Assembly (NCBI RefSeq): GCF_009727055.1
Contig: NC_052351.1
Span: 55,469,544-55,533,543 of the forward strand
Direction of reading: 5' to 3'
Source: Benincasa hispida
Lineage: Eukaryota > Streptophyta > Magnoliopsida > Cucurbitales > Cucurbitaceae
Length of the DNA stretch: 64,000 bases
The position numbers and the translations under genes are program-made. Shown piece by piece: positions 1 to 11,200 of the stretch; positions within the stretch are counted from its first letter, which is position 1, and the number at the start of each line of letters is the position of its first letter. The notes below the pieces were generated by a model. The model saw only the letters and a list, made by a program, of their open reading frames with translations, did no database searches and was not told the origin of the DNA.

Positions 1-526
1 TCCCAACAAACAAAAGAAAAGACAAGTGAAACAAAAATTTTCAATTCATATTTTCAAAATTTTCTAAAGGGTAAAATTACCTTACATTTCATCCATTGTT
101 GAACGCAATTTCTTTCTACCACATATATCTTTTTCAAAAAACTTGAAGATTTGAATTACATACCTTATTATCACTACATTATATGCCAATTGTTGAGCTA
201 TATTCGTTTTGTCCAATAACAATATATATAAAAAATATGAAATACAATTTCTTTCATTTTTCAATTTATTTAGTACAATAGAGATGAAGGATTTAGAATA
301 TAAATCTCATAATCGTTAGCACATTTTTTACATTTTTCATTTTTCAATTGTCTAAGAAGATGATGATTTTTTTTAATTGTTATTTTTAGGTTAAAAAACA
401 TTCTTGGTTTCTACATTTTCGTGAAAGCAACAACTTAGTTCCTGAACTTTGGTTTATAAATATTTGGTCACTGTACTTTCAATTTTGTACCAACTTAGTA
501 CCTAAATTTTAGTATGTAATAATTTA
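1..526. other. AT-rich intergenic DNA
   Basis: No coding region is convincing here. From about 430 the sequence carries degenerate 'tttagt..ctgaacttt' type dispersed-repeat text. This continues on the far side of the MITE at 527-830, so the MITE sits inside an older repeat. Confidence 0.6.
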
Positions 527-830
527 GTCCCCGTTTGATAACCATTTGGTTATTGGTTTTTGTTTTTGAAAACTAAGTCTATTTCATGATTAACATCTTT
601 CTTGAATATAATGGTTGAATTCTTAAACAAATTCCAAAAACAAAAACAAAGCGACTTGTTTTAGTTATCAAAATTTGGTTTGATTTTTTAAACCATTGGT
701 GAAAAGTAAATAACAAAGGAAGAAATTTGGAGGTGAAATGAAATAAATTTGGAGGTGGAAGTAGTGTCTATAGACTTAATTTAAAAAAAAAAAACAAAAA
801 CAAATAACAAAATGGTTACCGAACACGGAC
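527..830. mobile_element. MITE-like element with ~35-bp terminal inverted repeats
   Basis: The left end reads GTCCCCGTTTGATAACC and the reverse complement of the right end reads GTCCGTGTTCGGTAACC. The similarity continues inward through a GGTTATTGGTTTTTG-like tract. The element is 304 bp, has no coding capacity, and is flanked by TTA on both sides (524-526 and 831-833), a plausible 3-bp target duplication of the PIF/Harbinger type. A related truncated copy lies at 5127-5335, so the two copies flank the eIF3e gene. The superfamily assignment is inference from TSD length only. Confidence 0.7.
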
Positions 831-956
831 TTAGTTCTTATACTTTTAAATTTGTAACAAATTAGTTCTTAACAAAAAAAAAACATTCATAAAAAACTAT
901 GTTAATTTTTATTATTTTGTGACGTAGACTTTGTAACTAATAAAAATATTGAGTAT

Positions 957-1182
957 TTAATTAGTTTATCAATTTATTTATGTAAGAAATCTTATTAAAT
1001 TTTCACATCAATTTCTATAAAAGGGATAAATCGTTGCAAATTTGAAATTATATAGACTAAATCGTTACATGCTAAAATTCAAGAACTAAATTTTTACAAA
1101 ATTGATCAAATTTAATTCTTATTATAGAAATTGATGTGAAGATTTAGTGAGATCTCTTACATAAATATATCCTTAAATTAAT
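957..1182. repeat. Foldback inverted repeat upstream of eIF3e
   Basis: The arm at about 957-1021 (containing TTTATGTAAGAAATC and TTCACATCAATTTCTATAA) recurs inverted at about 1118-1182. The arms are about 62 bp and imperfect, separated by about 95 bp of degenerate 'actaaatcgttac' repeat text. It could fold into a hairpin and is probably a degraded non-autonomous element. Confidence 0.6.
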
Positions 1183-1360
1183 TAAAGAATCACAAATAAA
1201 AGTTCATAAACTAAATTGTTACTTCTATAAAAGTAATTTATCGCTTAAATCCAGATAGGGGTCAAAATAGTATTTCCGAAACTGTAAGGGTAAAATGGAT
1301 ATTAAGAAAAAGAATAATGGCCAAAACCTAAACTCAGAGACAGCCTTCTTCTGTGGCCGA

Positions 1361-1369
1361 TTAGGGTTT
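1361..1369. promoter_or_regulatory. telo-box in the eIF3e promoter/5' leader
   Basis: TTAGGGTTT lies about 70 bp upstream of the eIF3e start codon. Telo-boxes are typical of plant translation-machinery and ribosomal genes. The TPR-J gene further along has the same motif upstream, twice. Confidence 0.6.
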
Positions 1370-1439
1370 TTATCCTCCTTCCTTCTCAAACCCCTCTGTT
1401 CTTTGTACCCTCAATAATCAAGCACAAAGCTTCACTACA

Positions 1440-4400
1440 ATGGCGGATTACGATCTAACTCCACGAATTGCGCCGAATCTGGACCGTCATCTTGTTTTCC
1501 CTCTCCTTGAGTTCCTCCAAGAGAGGCAGCTTTACCCCGATGAGCAGATCCTCAAGGCCAAAATCGAGCTTCTCAATAAGACCAATATGGTTGATTACGC
1601 CATGGACATCCACAAGTCACTCTACCACACTGACGATGTTCCTCAAGGCATGGGCAGTTCTTGGTTTTGATTTTATTGTTGGGTTTTTTTTGATATTGAT
1701 GTGTTTTGAGTCTGAGTTCGTGATGGAATTGGTGCAGATATGGTGGACAGAAGGGCGGAAGTGGTGGCGAGGCTTAAGGCTTTGGAGGAGTCTGCAGCGC
1801 CACTTGTTGCTTTTTTGCAGAATCCGGCTGCGGTTCAGGAACTGAGGGCTGATAAGCAGTACAATCTTCAAATGCTCAATGATCGTTATCAGGTTGAGTT
1901 TATGGCCTTAGATTTACGTCTGTTATTGTCAAATTGTGTTGTAGACTTTATCTCCCATAAACTGCTCTAATTTCATGGTTTGAACAGTTTTTTCTTTGTC
2001 CTCCTTTTACATAAAACCCTCATTATGTTTAATTGAATTGGGGTTTCTTTAATTTTCCATCTAAGATTGAAAGTGATTATTGATTTAACTTATTGGGTTT
2101 CACAAAATGCCAATTCCAGATTGGTCCAGATCAAATAGAAGCATTGTATCAATATGCCAAATTCCAGTTCGAGTGTGGGAACTACTCTGGTGCTGCTGAC
2201 TATCTCTATCAGTACAGAGCCTTATGCACAAACAGTGAAAGGAGCCTGAGTGCTCTATGGGGAAAATTGGCAGCTGAGGTTTTAATGCAGAACTGGGATA
2301 TTGCTGTTGAAGAGCTTAATCGTTTGAAGGAAATTATCGACTCTAAGGTGGTGTGACCTATCTAGCTTCTTCTGTTTTGTGTACTAATATGTTGTAATCC
2401 TACTGACTTTCTTTCTCGTAATGTCTATTTTAGAACTTTTCGTCACCTATGAATCAAGTGCAAAGCAGAATATGGTTGATGCATTGGAGCCTCTTCATCT
2501 TTTTCAATCACGACAATGGAAGAACACAGATAATTGACTTGTTTAATCAAGATAAGTAAGTCTACTAAATCTGGGCTGTTTTCACTACGTTTTACTGATA
2601 TTACACTGGGACGTGCTCTCTTCCATGTGTTAATAAGCTAATTCTCTGTTATTTTAATTATGTCCTCATTATCATGTTGTTTCCCTGTTGTTTTAATGAG
2701 AAAGCAATGTTCTATGTTGTTCTAGTATGATATTACTAGGCATGTGGAGATGAGTTGAATCCTGGTAATTGGAAAACATGAAAAGAACGTTGTTAGATGA
2801 GTTAAGAATAGAGTATGATGCATGGAGATGAGTTAATTCAGGTCTTTCCATATGTTAATGAGGTGGTATTTTCTATTCTGCAGGTATTTAAATGCCATTC
2901 AAACCAATGCTCCGCATCTTTTACGCTATTTGGCCACTGCATTCATCGTTAACAAAAGACGGAGGCCACAGTTCAAAGATTTTATCAAAGTTATTCAGCA
3001 AGAACAGAATTCCTATAAGGATCCCATCACAGAGTTTTTGACTTGTGTCTATGTCAATTATGATTTTGATGGGGCACAAAAGAAGATGAGAGAGTGTGAA
3101 GAGGTAAGTTAACTGCTTCTCTTTTCTTTACTAGGAATAGAGAGTGATATGCTCATCTTCAATGGTGTTTTTTTATTCATTTTTTTAGGGGTGGGGGTTT
3201 GCAACTGTTTGGATGGTTTGGTTACTAAGATGTATATTAGCTGGCAGTGAACAATAAATGTAGTCAATTTTTAAATTTTATTGGGTTTGCAATTCACAAT
3301 GAACTACTTGTCCTCAATGTAGGTTATCTTGAATGACCCTTTCCTAGGAAAGAGGCTTGAAGAAGGCAACCTTTCTACTGTCCCTTTGAGAGATGAGTTT
3401 TTGGAAAATGCTCGCCTTTTCATCTTTGAGACTTACTGCAGAATACATCAGCGCATTGATATGAAGTACATACTTATACTTTCTTTCTTTAAGTTTATTA
3501 TTTTCTCATTTTATATCTTTTATTGGGTGCATGATGCAACTGTTTGCTTATGTATTATAGAAAAGAGTATATCATGCAAGGTTTTGAAGGGTAAAGAGTC
3601 CTGATGACAGGCATTGAGTTTGCCTTTGAGCAAATAACATGCTTTCATAACTATATACATTTCCCTAGACGTTTGTGAAAATTAACAAATGCAATACTAG
3701 TTGTGTAATCAAGAAAAGACTCCTAACCTACTTAGCATTTTAAATATCGTCATGGTTTCTACTGTTGAAAGAGTTTAAAATCATCATTCTTTTTTATTTC
3801 CCCTATGGAGGAGCTAAAGAAGTATGCATTTGGCATTGCAAATTTATATTATACAACTTGGCATTGCAAATTTATATTATACAACTTGCATTGCAAATTT
3901 ATATTATACAACTTTTATTGACTAGAACCGTAGAAAATGTTAATATATCTAATTATGAGAAGCTCCTCTATGTTTTTTGTTTGTGTTTACTTCCTCTTCT
4001 CCATTTGTTATCACTTGAAAGGGGGCTGGGTTGCAAACGAGGAAGAAAAAAAAGGGTGCTTACTCTGTGCTTGTAGTATAGGATTGATTTCCTTCAATCC
4101 AGCACAGTGACAGATTTGATTTTGAATCTTCTCTCTTAGTGATGCCAAATAATGATGTTCTCTAATGCATAATGCTTAATTCTCAGAATTTCCAGCAGTC
4201 TAATCCAATCGAAAGAGTGTGTTTGCCAATGGAATTCAGTTATCTCTTGATTGTATATTTTGACATTGTGAGTCATCTTGTTTCATCATATTGTTATTAC
4301 AAATGACCTGTTGGTAATTTGTGCCAGTGTCCTTGCCGAGAAGTTGAACTTAAATTACGAGGATGCGGAGAGATGGATCGTTAATCTTGTTCGGACCTCA

Positions 4401-4840
4401 AAGCTCGATGCGAAGATTGATTCCAAGACAGGAACGGTTATAATGGAACCGAACCAGCCCAACGTGTAAGTTTATTTACTTAATGTCGATATTTACATCA
4501 TCAAAATCGTTTCTCAACCCTCCCAATAGTGGTGCTATATATGTGAAATACTTAAGTTTGGTCCGTGAACTTTCTTGGTCCTATCGGAGGGAGTTGTTGA
4601 ACTTTAAAAACTGTCTAGAAGTATTATTGGGCACAACCTTAAAACTCCCTAAAGTTCTGTTTCTCGAAACGATTAGCTCTGTTTGTTAAATTGTTTGTTA
4701 AATGTTTGGTTCCTGAAGAATGTGTTGTGCTTCCTTTCAGATATGAAGAACTGATAGACCACACAAAATCATTATCTGGGCGTACTTACAAGTTAGTCAC
4801 TCAGCTTCTAGAGCATGCACAGGCTCAGGCAACTAGATAA
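1440..4840 (+). CDS. TIF3E1: eukaryotic translation initiation factor 3 subunit E (eIF3e/INT-6)
   Basis: eIF3e is a PCI-domain subunit of the cytoplasmic eIF3 complex, which helps recruit the 40S subunit and mRNA during initiation. I reconstruct eight exons: 1440-1647, 1738-1892, 2120-2347, 2434-2555, 2884-3103, 3323-3465, 4328-4465 and 4741-4840. They total 1314 nt, 437 aa plus stop, close to the usual plant length of about 440. The start [17 protein letters not shown], the middle [19 protein letters not shown] and the end [11 protein letters not shown] are characteristic. The N-terminal half is the helical eIF3e domain; the PCI domain begins near the exon 5/6 junction. All introns are GT-AG except the first, which appears to be GC-AG. 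Every junction preserves frame and no stop or frameshift is seen, so the gene is probably functional. Gene 2 is convergent, ending 3.4 kb downstream. Symbol follows the Arabidopsis homologue. Confidence 0.96.
1648..1737 (+). other. eIF3e intron 1 with non-canonical GC donor
   Basis: Exon 1 ends ...CCTCAAG and the intron begins GCATGG. The acceptor is GGTGCAG|AT. This junction gives PQDMVDRR, the residue count expected for eIF3e. A GT donor 9 nt downstream (GGCA|GTTCTT) is also in frame and would replace D with GMGN, but it is a poor match to donor consensus. GC-AG is therefore preferred, without transcript evidence. Confidence 0.75.
3830..3912 (+). repeat. 28-bp tandem repeat, three copies, in eIF3e intron 6
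   Basis: Three head-to-tail copies of a 27-28 bp unit (TTGGCATTGCAAATTTATAT plus 8 bases) lie at 3830-3857, 3858-3885 and 3886-3912. The third lacks one G. Near-identity suggests recent slippage, and copy number may vary between accessions. Confidence 0.9.
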
Positions 4841-5126
4841 ATTTTAGGTGTTTGGCCTTTTTTTTATTTTTGTTATATCTATATTTTCTGAACCACTCAT
4901 CTGACAACAAACAGCAGAGAATCAGAGAGCAATATTTCCATATTTGATTCCTTGATTTTAAGGAAATGATATGTAACGCTCCATAATTTTTGGTTATTTT
5001 TTTTTTTGTTTAAATGTAGAATTATGAATTGATAACCTTGTTCCTTCCAATATTGTCGAATTAATTTTTGGTTGTTTTTTCTTTTTTCTTTTTCTGAAAT
5101 AGTGATATGTTCAAGATGTACATTTA

Positions 5127-5335
5127 AGGTTTCATTTGGTAATCTTTTGATTTTTAGTTTTTGTTTTTGAAAATTAAGCCTATTTCATCAATATTTATAA
5201 TTATTTATATCATTCTTAACTATAATGGTTGAATTCTTAGAAAAATTTTAATAATAAATATAACATTTTAAAAGTTGTTTTATTAGTTTGCAACATTTGG
5301 TTGAATTTTTTAAATCATCGGTGGAAAAGTAGATA
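5127..5335. mobile_element. truncated copy of the MITE-like repeat at 527-830
   Basis: It shares, in order, the motifs TTTTTGTTTTTGAAAA, AAGCCTATTTCATC, TATAATGGTTGAATTCTTA, CATTTGGTTGAATTTTTT and TCATCGGTGGAAAAGTAG with the element upstream of eIF3e. The right terminal repeat is not recognisable, so this copy is truncated or badly eroded. Confidence 0.6.
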
Positions 5336-5770
5336 TAAATAATTTATAAATATAATTTATATAGTGGTTTAATGAATGTAAATTTATCAGTATTTGTTTC
5401 TTACATAAAAATAATATAAACCTATCGTTAAGATATAAACCATTTGTGTTTAATCTAAATAAATTAATAAGAGTTAGAAAACAGGTGTCATAAAAAATAA
5501 TAAAAGAAAAATCAATCAAAATTTAATAGGATAGTTGTAGATGTAATAATCAAGCTCAAAGTATTTGCAAGTATAGCAATATCTAAGATCTACAAGTGAT
5601 AAACTATATCATTAATAAAAATTTATTAGTGATAGAGTCATTTTTTCATGTTTATAATTCTTTAAAAATGTTAAATGTTTAATTATTAACTCTAAAAATG
5701 CTACATATTGTAATTATCTAAATTTATAATCGCCGCAGAATGAAGTAGAGAGAAAACATAGAAAATAAAA

Positions 5771-6363
5771 GGGAATAATATCTTTTTGGTCCCTAGTATT
5801 GAGTCTAGTTTCTATTTGGTTCATAGGTTTAGTTCTTCAATTTTGAGTTTTGTTTTAATTTAGTTTCTAAGTTTCAAAATGTTTCCTATTTTATCCTTTA
5901 GATTTGAGTTTTATTTAAATTTGGTCATTGGATTTTAAGATTTTATATTTTCAACCTAAGTTTTTCATTAAATACTTGTTTTCAATCATCGACGTCAATT
6001 TTTATTAATTAATTAAAATAATTATGAATTGAAATTTTAATTTTAATTTTAAAAGTGATAAAATACTGAAACTTAATTGATTATAGTTCTTTTAACGTTT
6101 TTTGATTTATTAACATAAATTAACTCTAAAAGACTGAAAGTGCGCATTTAGTAAAAATCGAGATTAAAAATGTAAATATTGAAGCAAAAGGACTAAATTG
6201 AAGCAAAACTCAAATGTCAAGGGTAAAATTGTAGCATTTTGAAACCTAGGATTAAATTGAAGCCATACTTAAAATTTAAAGACTAAATGTGTAACATTTT
6301 GAAATCTAGAAACTAAATAAAAACTAGATCCGAAACCTAGGGACTAAAAAGGTATTTTTCTCC
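5771..6363. mobile_element. foldback element with ~190-bp inverted arms
   Basis: The left arm begins with AATATCTTTTTGGTCCCTAG. The right arm ends with CTAGGGACTAAAAAGGTATT, its imperfect inverse. The complementarity runs inward through 'ggtttagttcttcaatttt'/'aaattgaagc' type text. The centre (about 5990-6150) is AT-rich and there is no coding frame. It resembles non-autonomous foldback elements common near plant genes. Confidence 0.6.
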
Positions 6364-8100
6364 AAATAAAAAGTTATATAGGATGACTATGACTGGATTA
6401 TAATTTTCAGAACTTTGTTAGGGAATATATTAGATTATAGGGAAGTCATTTTTAGGGAATAAACTGGTTTCGATGTTACATTTTGTTGCATCAGTTTTAA
6501 CATTATGCTTTTAATTTCATCCATTTAAACTTTAAAATTGATGTTTTTTTTAAGAGATTGTATCTATTTTAATCATAAACTTTAAACTCAATAAGTGTAT
6601 CAATTTAAACTCTCGGTTAAGTTTTCATTTTAATTCCCATTAGAAAGGTTGTTTACACATACCTAAAGTCACGTGTTACTCTATGATACATACTTATTTG
6701 TTATTTTTAAAAGAACAAAAATTGTGAATAAAATTATAGTAGACTTTCTGGAATGTTTTGATTTTAGGTTAATATTTTTTTTTCCCATTTCATTTATTTA
6801 ATGGAGAGCTTTTCAAGTTTAGGACAAAATTATACTTGGTTCATTGGCTTTCAAATAGAATAAGGAGTGACATTCTCAAATTGGTCGCTAGTATTCATTT
6901 GTTCTTTATTTCTTGTTCATGACTTTCAAAATCACCATGACTAGAATCTTTGTTCTTTTCCTTATCCTTTGTAAACTTGTCGATGAGACAAAGTTAACTA
7001 GGACTAGTTCATTGTATTCATCCACGTTGCTCGTTTTAGCTTGCCCATATTTTACCCGAGCTTAAACTCCTCACCATGGTGAAATTATCATGACTATCAC
7101 TACTTTCAATGAAAGGCGAATGGAAACACAGTCCATTTGTCTTCATGTGAGTTCTACTTTTGAGAGCCGAGTTCGTGGCTTTTATGGTCTCTCAATCTTG
7201 AATAGTTTAGTGTTTTTTTCCTTCTTTTGGTAAATTATTTTTTTTTAAAAAAACAAGCAAGTACATATCACAAAGTATGGAAAACCTTTCTAATAGATAT
7301 TGGAATGAAAACTTGATCAAAAGTGGAATTGATATACCTATTCAAGTGAAGATACTAAAATTAAGAAGTCATACAACTTGCTAGCTTAAGGTAAAATGAT
7401 TTTTCCAAGCGACTAAATCTGTGATTTGAAAAATTGAAGTAATTTAGATAAATTAATATACATAAGGTTTTACCAATCATGTCATATGGTTAAGATTCAC
7501 CCATAATTGCTTGACTCCACAAAAGCAAAATCTCAAATAGACCCTAAAATCAACAAAATTGTTACTAAACCCAAAAAGAATGGGAAATTCTCTGCCAATG
7601 GAATGCAATATTGAACTGAAGAGATTAGAGGGAAAAAAAAAACATTACAATCTTGGTTTACTAATTCTCATGTGTTGAAATGCAGAAAAAATATTTCAAC
7701 TGGTCTTCTTCTGTAGTTAGCTTTTGTTGAACTTCCCAGCTTGGCTTATCAACATTGGCCTTTCTTGTAAAAACTCAGAACTCTATCTTCTCTCTCTTAT
7801 TCTTCTTCCATGATAATGAAGTTTGTACAAACTTGACCTTTGTTGGGATTATGGCAATGGCAGCAGAAGCTTTGGCCAGTTTCTGAGCTATTATTCAACT
7901 ACTTTCCACTGAATTCTCAATTGTGTTAGAAAAAATAGCAATTATTCAACCACTTCCCTTCTTTCCTTTTCTCCATTGTTTCCTTTTTCTTTGGTTGTCT
8001 TTGCAGAAAATTCCTGAGCAAAGTATGCGGTCAAAACCGGAAGGGCGAAGGAATGGCTGGAACATGTAGCAGTGGCCAAGAATAATGGCTATATGCCATC
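6364..8100. other. intergenic DNA between convergent genes
   Basis: I see no coding frame with plausible composition. The 6490-6640 stretch contains 'atcaatttaaactct' text related to the minisatellite at 32805-33606. The segment from about 7660 to 8100 is less AT-rich and could include extended 3' UTR of the TPR-J gene. Confidence 0.5.
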
Positions 8101-8102
8101 TT

Positions 8103-8108
8103 TTTATT
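8103..8108 (-). terminator. possible AATAAA polyadenylation signal of the TPR-J gene
   Basis: TTTATT on the plus strand reads AATAAA on the gene strand, about 120 nt past the stop codon. Plant poly(A) signals are loose, so this is only a candidate. Confidence 0.35.
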
Positions 8109-8229
8109 GAGAACTGATCTTCAGGAGGGAGGAGGTTGTCCTCATTCGCTCTCTCTTTCTTTTCTTTTCAATGGAAAAAGAATTGCAGATTATCTTACAA
8201 AGTTGAATATCGATGCCGGTTGCTTCCTT

Positions 8230-11200
8230 TTACCATCGAGATTGTGAACTTCCCCACGACTTCCAACTGTCCCGGTAGTTTCGTCCATTGGCACTTCTCT
8301 CAAATGGAGAGCCATAGACATTGGATGATCTCCTATTGTTACTGCCTCTGTTGCTTTCCTTTGCAGCATTTCTCATTTCCTCTTCAAGATCGTACTGCGA
8401 TCTCTGTAAAGAGGAAAAAAAAGAGTATTAGTCTAGATTAAATGAACTTATAAACAACAAACACTAATAATTTACTGCTTAACGAGCTGTGTTTACATGA
8501 TTTTTACTAGAACATTTCCTTGGGTATGGAAGTAATAAGATTCTTATCAACAACAAAACCAACGAGTTACAACAAACTAGCTGCACCATAAGAATGGAAG
8601 TATCAGCACCTGTTCTTTCATTAAAACACGTAAACAAGACCAACAGATGCAATGTAGATCCAAACCCTGAGTCAGTACATCCGAAACTAAATGGATATTC
8701 AAATTGCAAATTTTAGGCAGTCGGTTCTTCCTCATAGGGAGTATCAGCACCTTCACACCTGTCTCTCTTTCTCTCTCTCTCAGTCAAGATAAGAGTGAGG
8801 AGACCTTCATATCTGTCCCCATGACTACTATAACCCATAAACAGGGGGGAGGAGGAGGGGGAAGGCACTAGTTTTTGGTTTTGACGACATCAACGTCCAG
8901 AAGCAAACAGCCATGTGGCTCACACAATAGTTTGTACATATATTGAGTAAAGAAGAGCAAAGAGGCTTTGTTCAATGTATTGGTTGTTCATCAAAATTCA
9001 ACAAAGTTAACTTCAAGTTTTACATATGAAGTTACAAACCTTACTGGAGTCTGAGAGCACAGCATAAGCCTCTCCAATGAGCTTAAAAAGCCTGTCAAAA
9101 TCCCTATAAACGTCCTGGGAGATATCTCGCCAGAGTTGTCCATCATGACTGCTGTCACCTCTTAAGAACAGACCAGCCTGAACTCCAACAAACAATGGGG
9201 CGGTGCCATAGTGGTATCGTAAAACGAGTTAGAAGGCCTATTGCATATCGAAAAAAATAAATTACTGGCATAAAACACTTCCAAACCTTGTCAGGATGAT
9301 GCTTGAGAGCTGCTTTACGATATGCCTTTCTAATATCAGATGCAGTGTCAGTTGCTTTAACTCCCCTGGCATGAAAAATTTGCAATTGTGAATTTTAAGG
9401 CTTCCAACCATTTAGCGATCAAAGGGAATACAAGCTAAATAGAAATTCTTGAATGAAATGGAGAGAACAACACTCTGTCTTAGAAGAAACAGAAGAGATA
9501 AAACACAAAGACCATCTGATTGTTATTATTTATTAAAGAATTGACCTTAACATTCATACAAGGAAATAATGTCTGAAGAAGGCCGAGGGAAGTTTATAAA
9601 AACTGTTGATTAGGAAATTGAAGAATCAGAAAAAAGCAAAAACTTACAAGATAAGGTAAAAATCCAAGGAAATTTCCTTTTTGGCGGCTTCTTCCATTAA
9701 AGGCTTATTCCTACGAGCTTTCTTTAATTCTACACTGCCAGCAGATCTACTAGGCGTGACCTTGTCGTCAGATTGATTTTCAACAATGAAGATATATTTC
9801 TTGAGATCACTAGCTGCTTGACCATAATCTCTGATCATCTCATGTAAATTTGCTCTTCTAGAAAATGCCTGGACAAAAAAGCATTTGTCGTTTTTTCTTT
9901 AAAAAAAAAAAAACCAATATATCAAAATCAAAAGAGACGTATACAAGGGAGGAAGCAGAAGCCTCCAGCCGCTAGCCACACAACAGAATATTGGTCAGAC
10001 AACAGAGTTAAGATCATGCTAGCTCAGAGAGACATCACAACATAACTAAAGATTTGGTCATGAAAACCTATTACCATAACTACTACCCCTATTACCATAA
10101 CTACTACCCTACCAAGCGAAGGTGGTTGCTGAAAGTCTACGATCTCTATGATACCTTTCTACTTGTTTATGCCCAACCTAATGATTCTATTCTTGTGGGT
10201 AATAAGGTAGTAGAAGACTGCAAGATTAGTAATAAATAATAATAACCTTCTGTTCAAACTGGATTTGGATAAAGCTTATAGCAGATTTGAATGCTGTTTC
10301 ATGGATGTCTCCAGGCTAAAGGATTTGATGGTAAATGGCAAAACTAGATCTATAGGGGCATCTGTTGCCTTAATTAATCAATTATTCCAAATAGGAGACA
10401 AAGGAAAAAGCCTTCAGTCCCAAGGCCAACACAGGAAAACTCGGTTTCTCCATTTGTCTTTCTAATTATTGCACTATGATGCCTTTGAAGGACTCAGAAA
10501 GCGAGGTGCTGGATATACCTACATAACATTTGGAGCATATTACTTCTAGCTGAAAAGCATAGACTTCCAAACAATTTTTGGCAAAAAAAACTAATGAAAA
10601 GAAGCAGATGTGAAAGGTCCTCCCATGCCTTTGAACAAAATATATAGTAGCCTGGACTGGTGACTAGGTAAGACATCTTTTCTGAATTCGATAGGAATTA
10701 GCACCCTCCATAAAATATGTATCCAGGTCAAAAGACTCATCTACTTGGGTTCCTGGTTCTCCACAATGCAACTAGAGGAACCTTTCTGCAGTCTTTTGGT
10801 CTTCGTATTACCATGCCAACCTCCCCCTTCACAATTTTTATACAATTTCGTTTACTGGCTACAGCAGTAAGGTGCACTCCGTGGGAAACTTGGTTGGAGA
10901 AAACCATAAGAACTTTCTAGGATATAAGAAGGGATGTTTTTCGGTGAATATTGTTTTGGGCTTTTCTTCATGGGCTTTTCCAGAAAAAGCAATTTTGTAA
11001 CTATGATCTCTCTTGGACTAGTTCCAATTGGAGAAACTCCTTTTAACTCCATTGGTTCCATAGACCGTTGACTGCTTTGTATGAATCTACCAAATACGGA
11101 CTTGGGCCATATAGATCTAAACTTGTTTTGAAAGTTGTTGATTCTTCTGCATGAATCTACTATATAAAAATTTTGTTAGTAGAACAATCACAGAAGTAAT

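Noticed and set aside
82..264. 60-aa minus-strand frame near the window start
   Set aside because: AT-rich composition, no recognised motif, no splice or promoter context; looks like chance.
8761..8785. CT-rich tract in intron 10 of the TPR-J gene considered as an alternative promoter
   Set aside because: It lies between two well-supported exons with clean GT-AG sites and has no TATA or start context.
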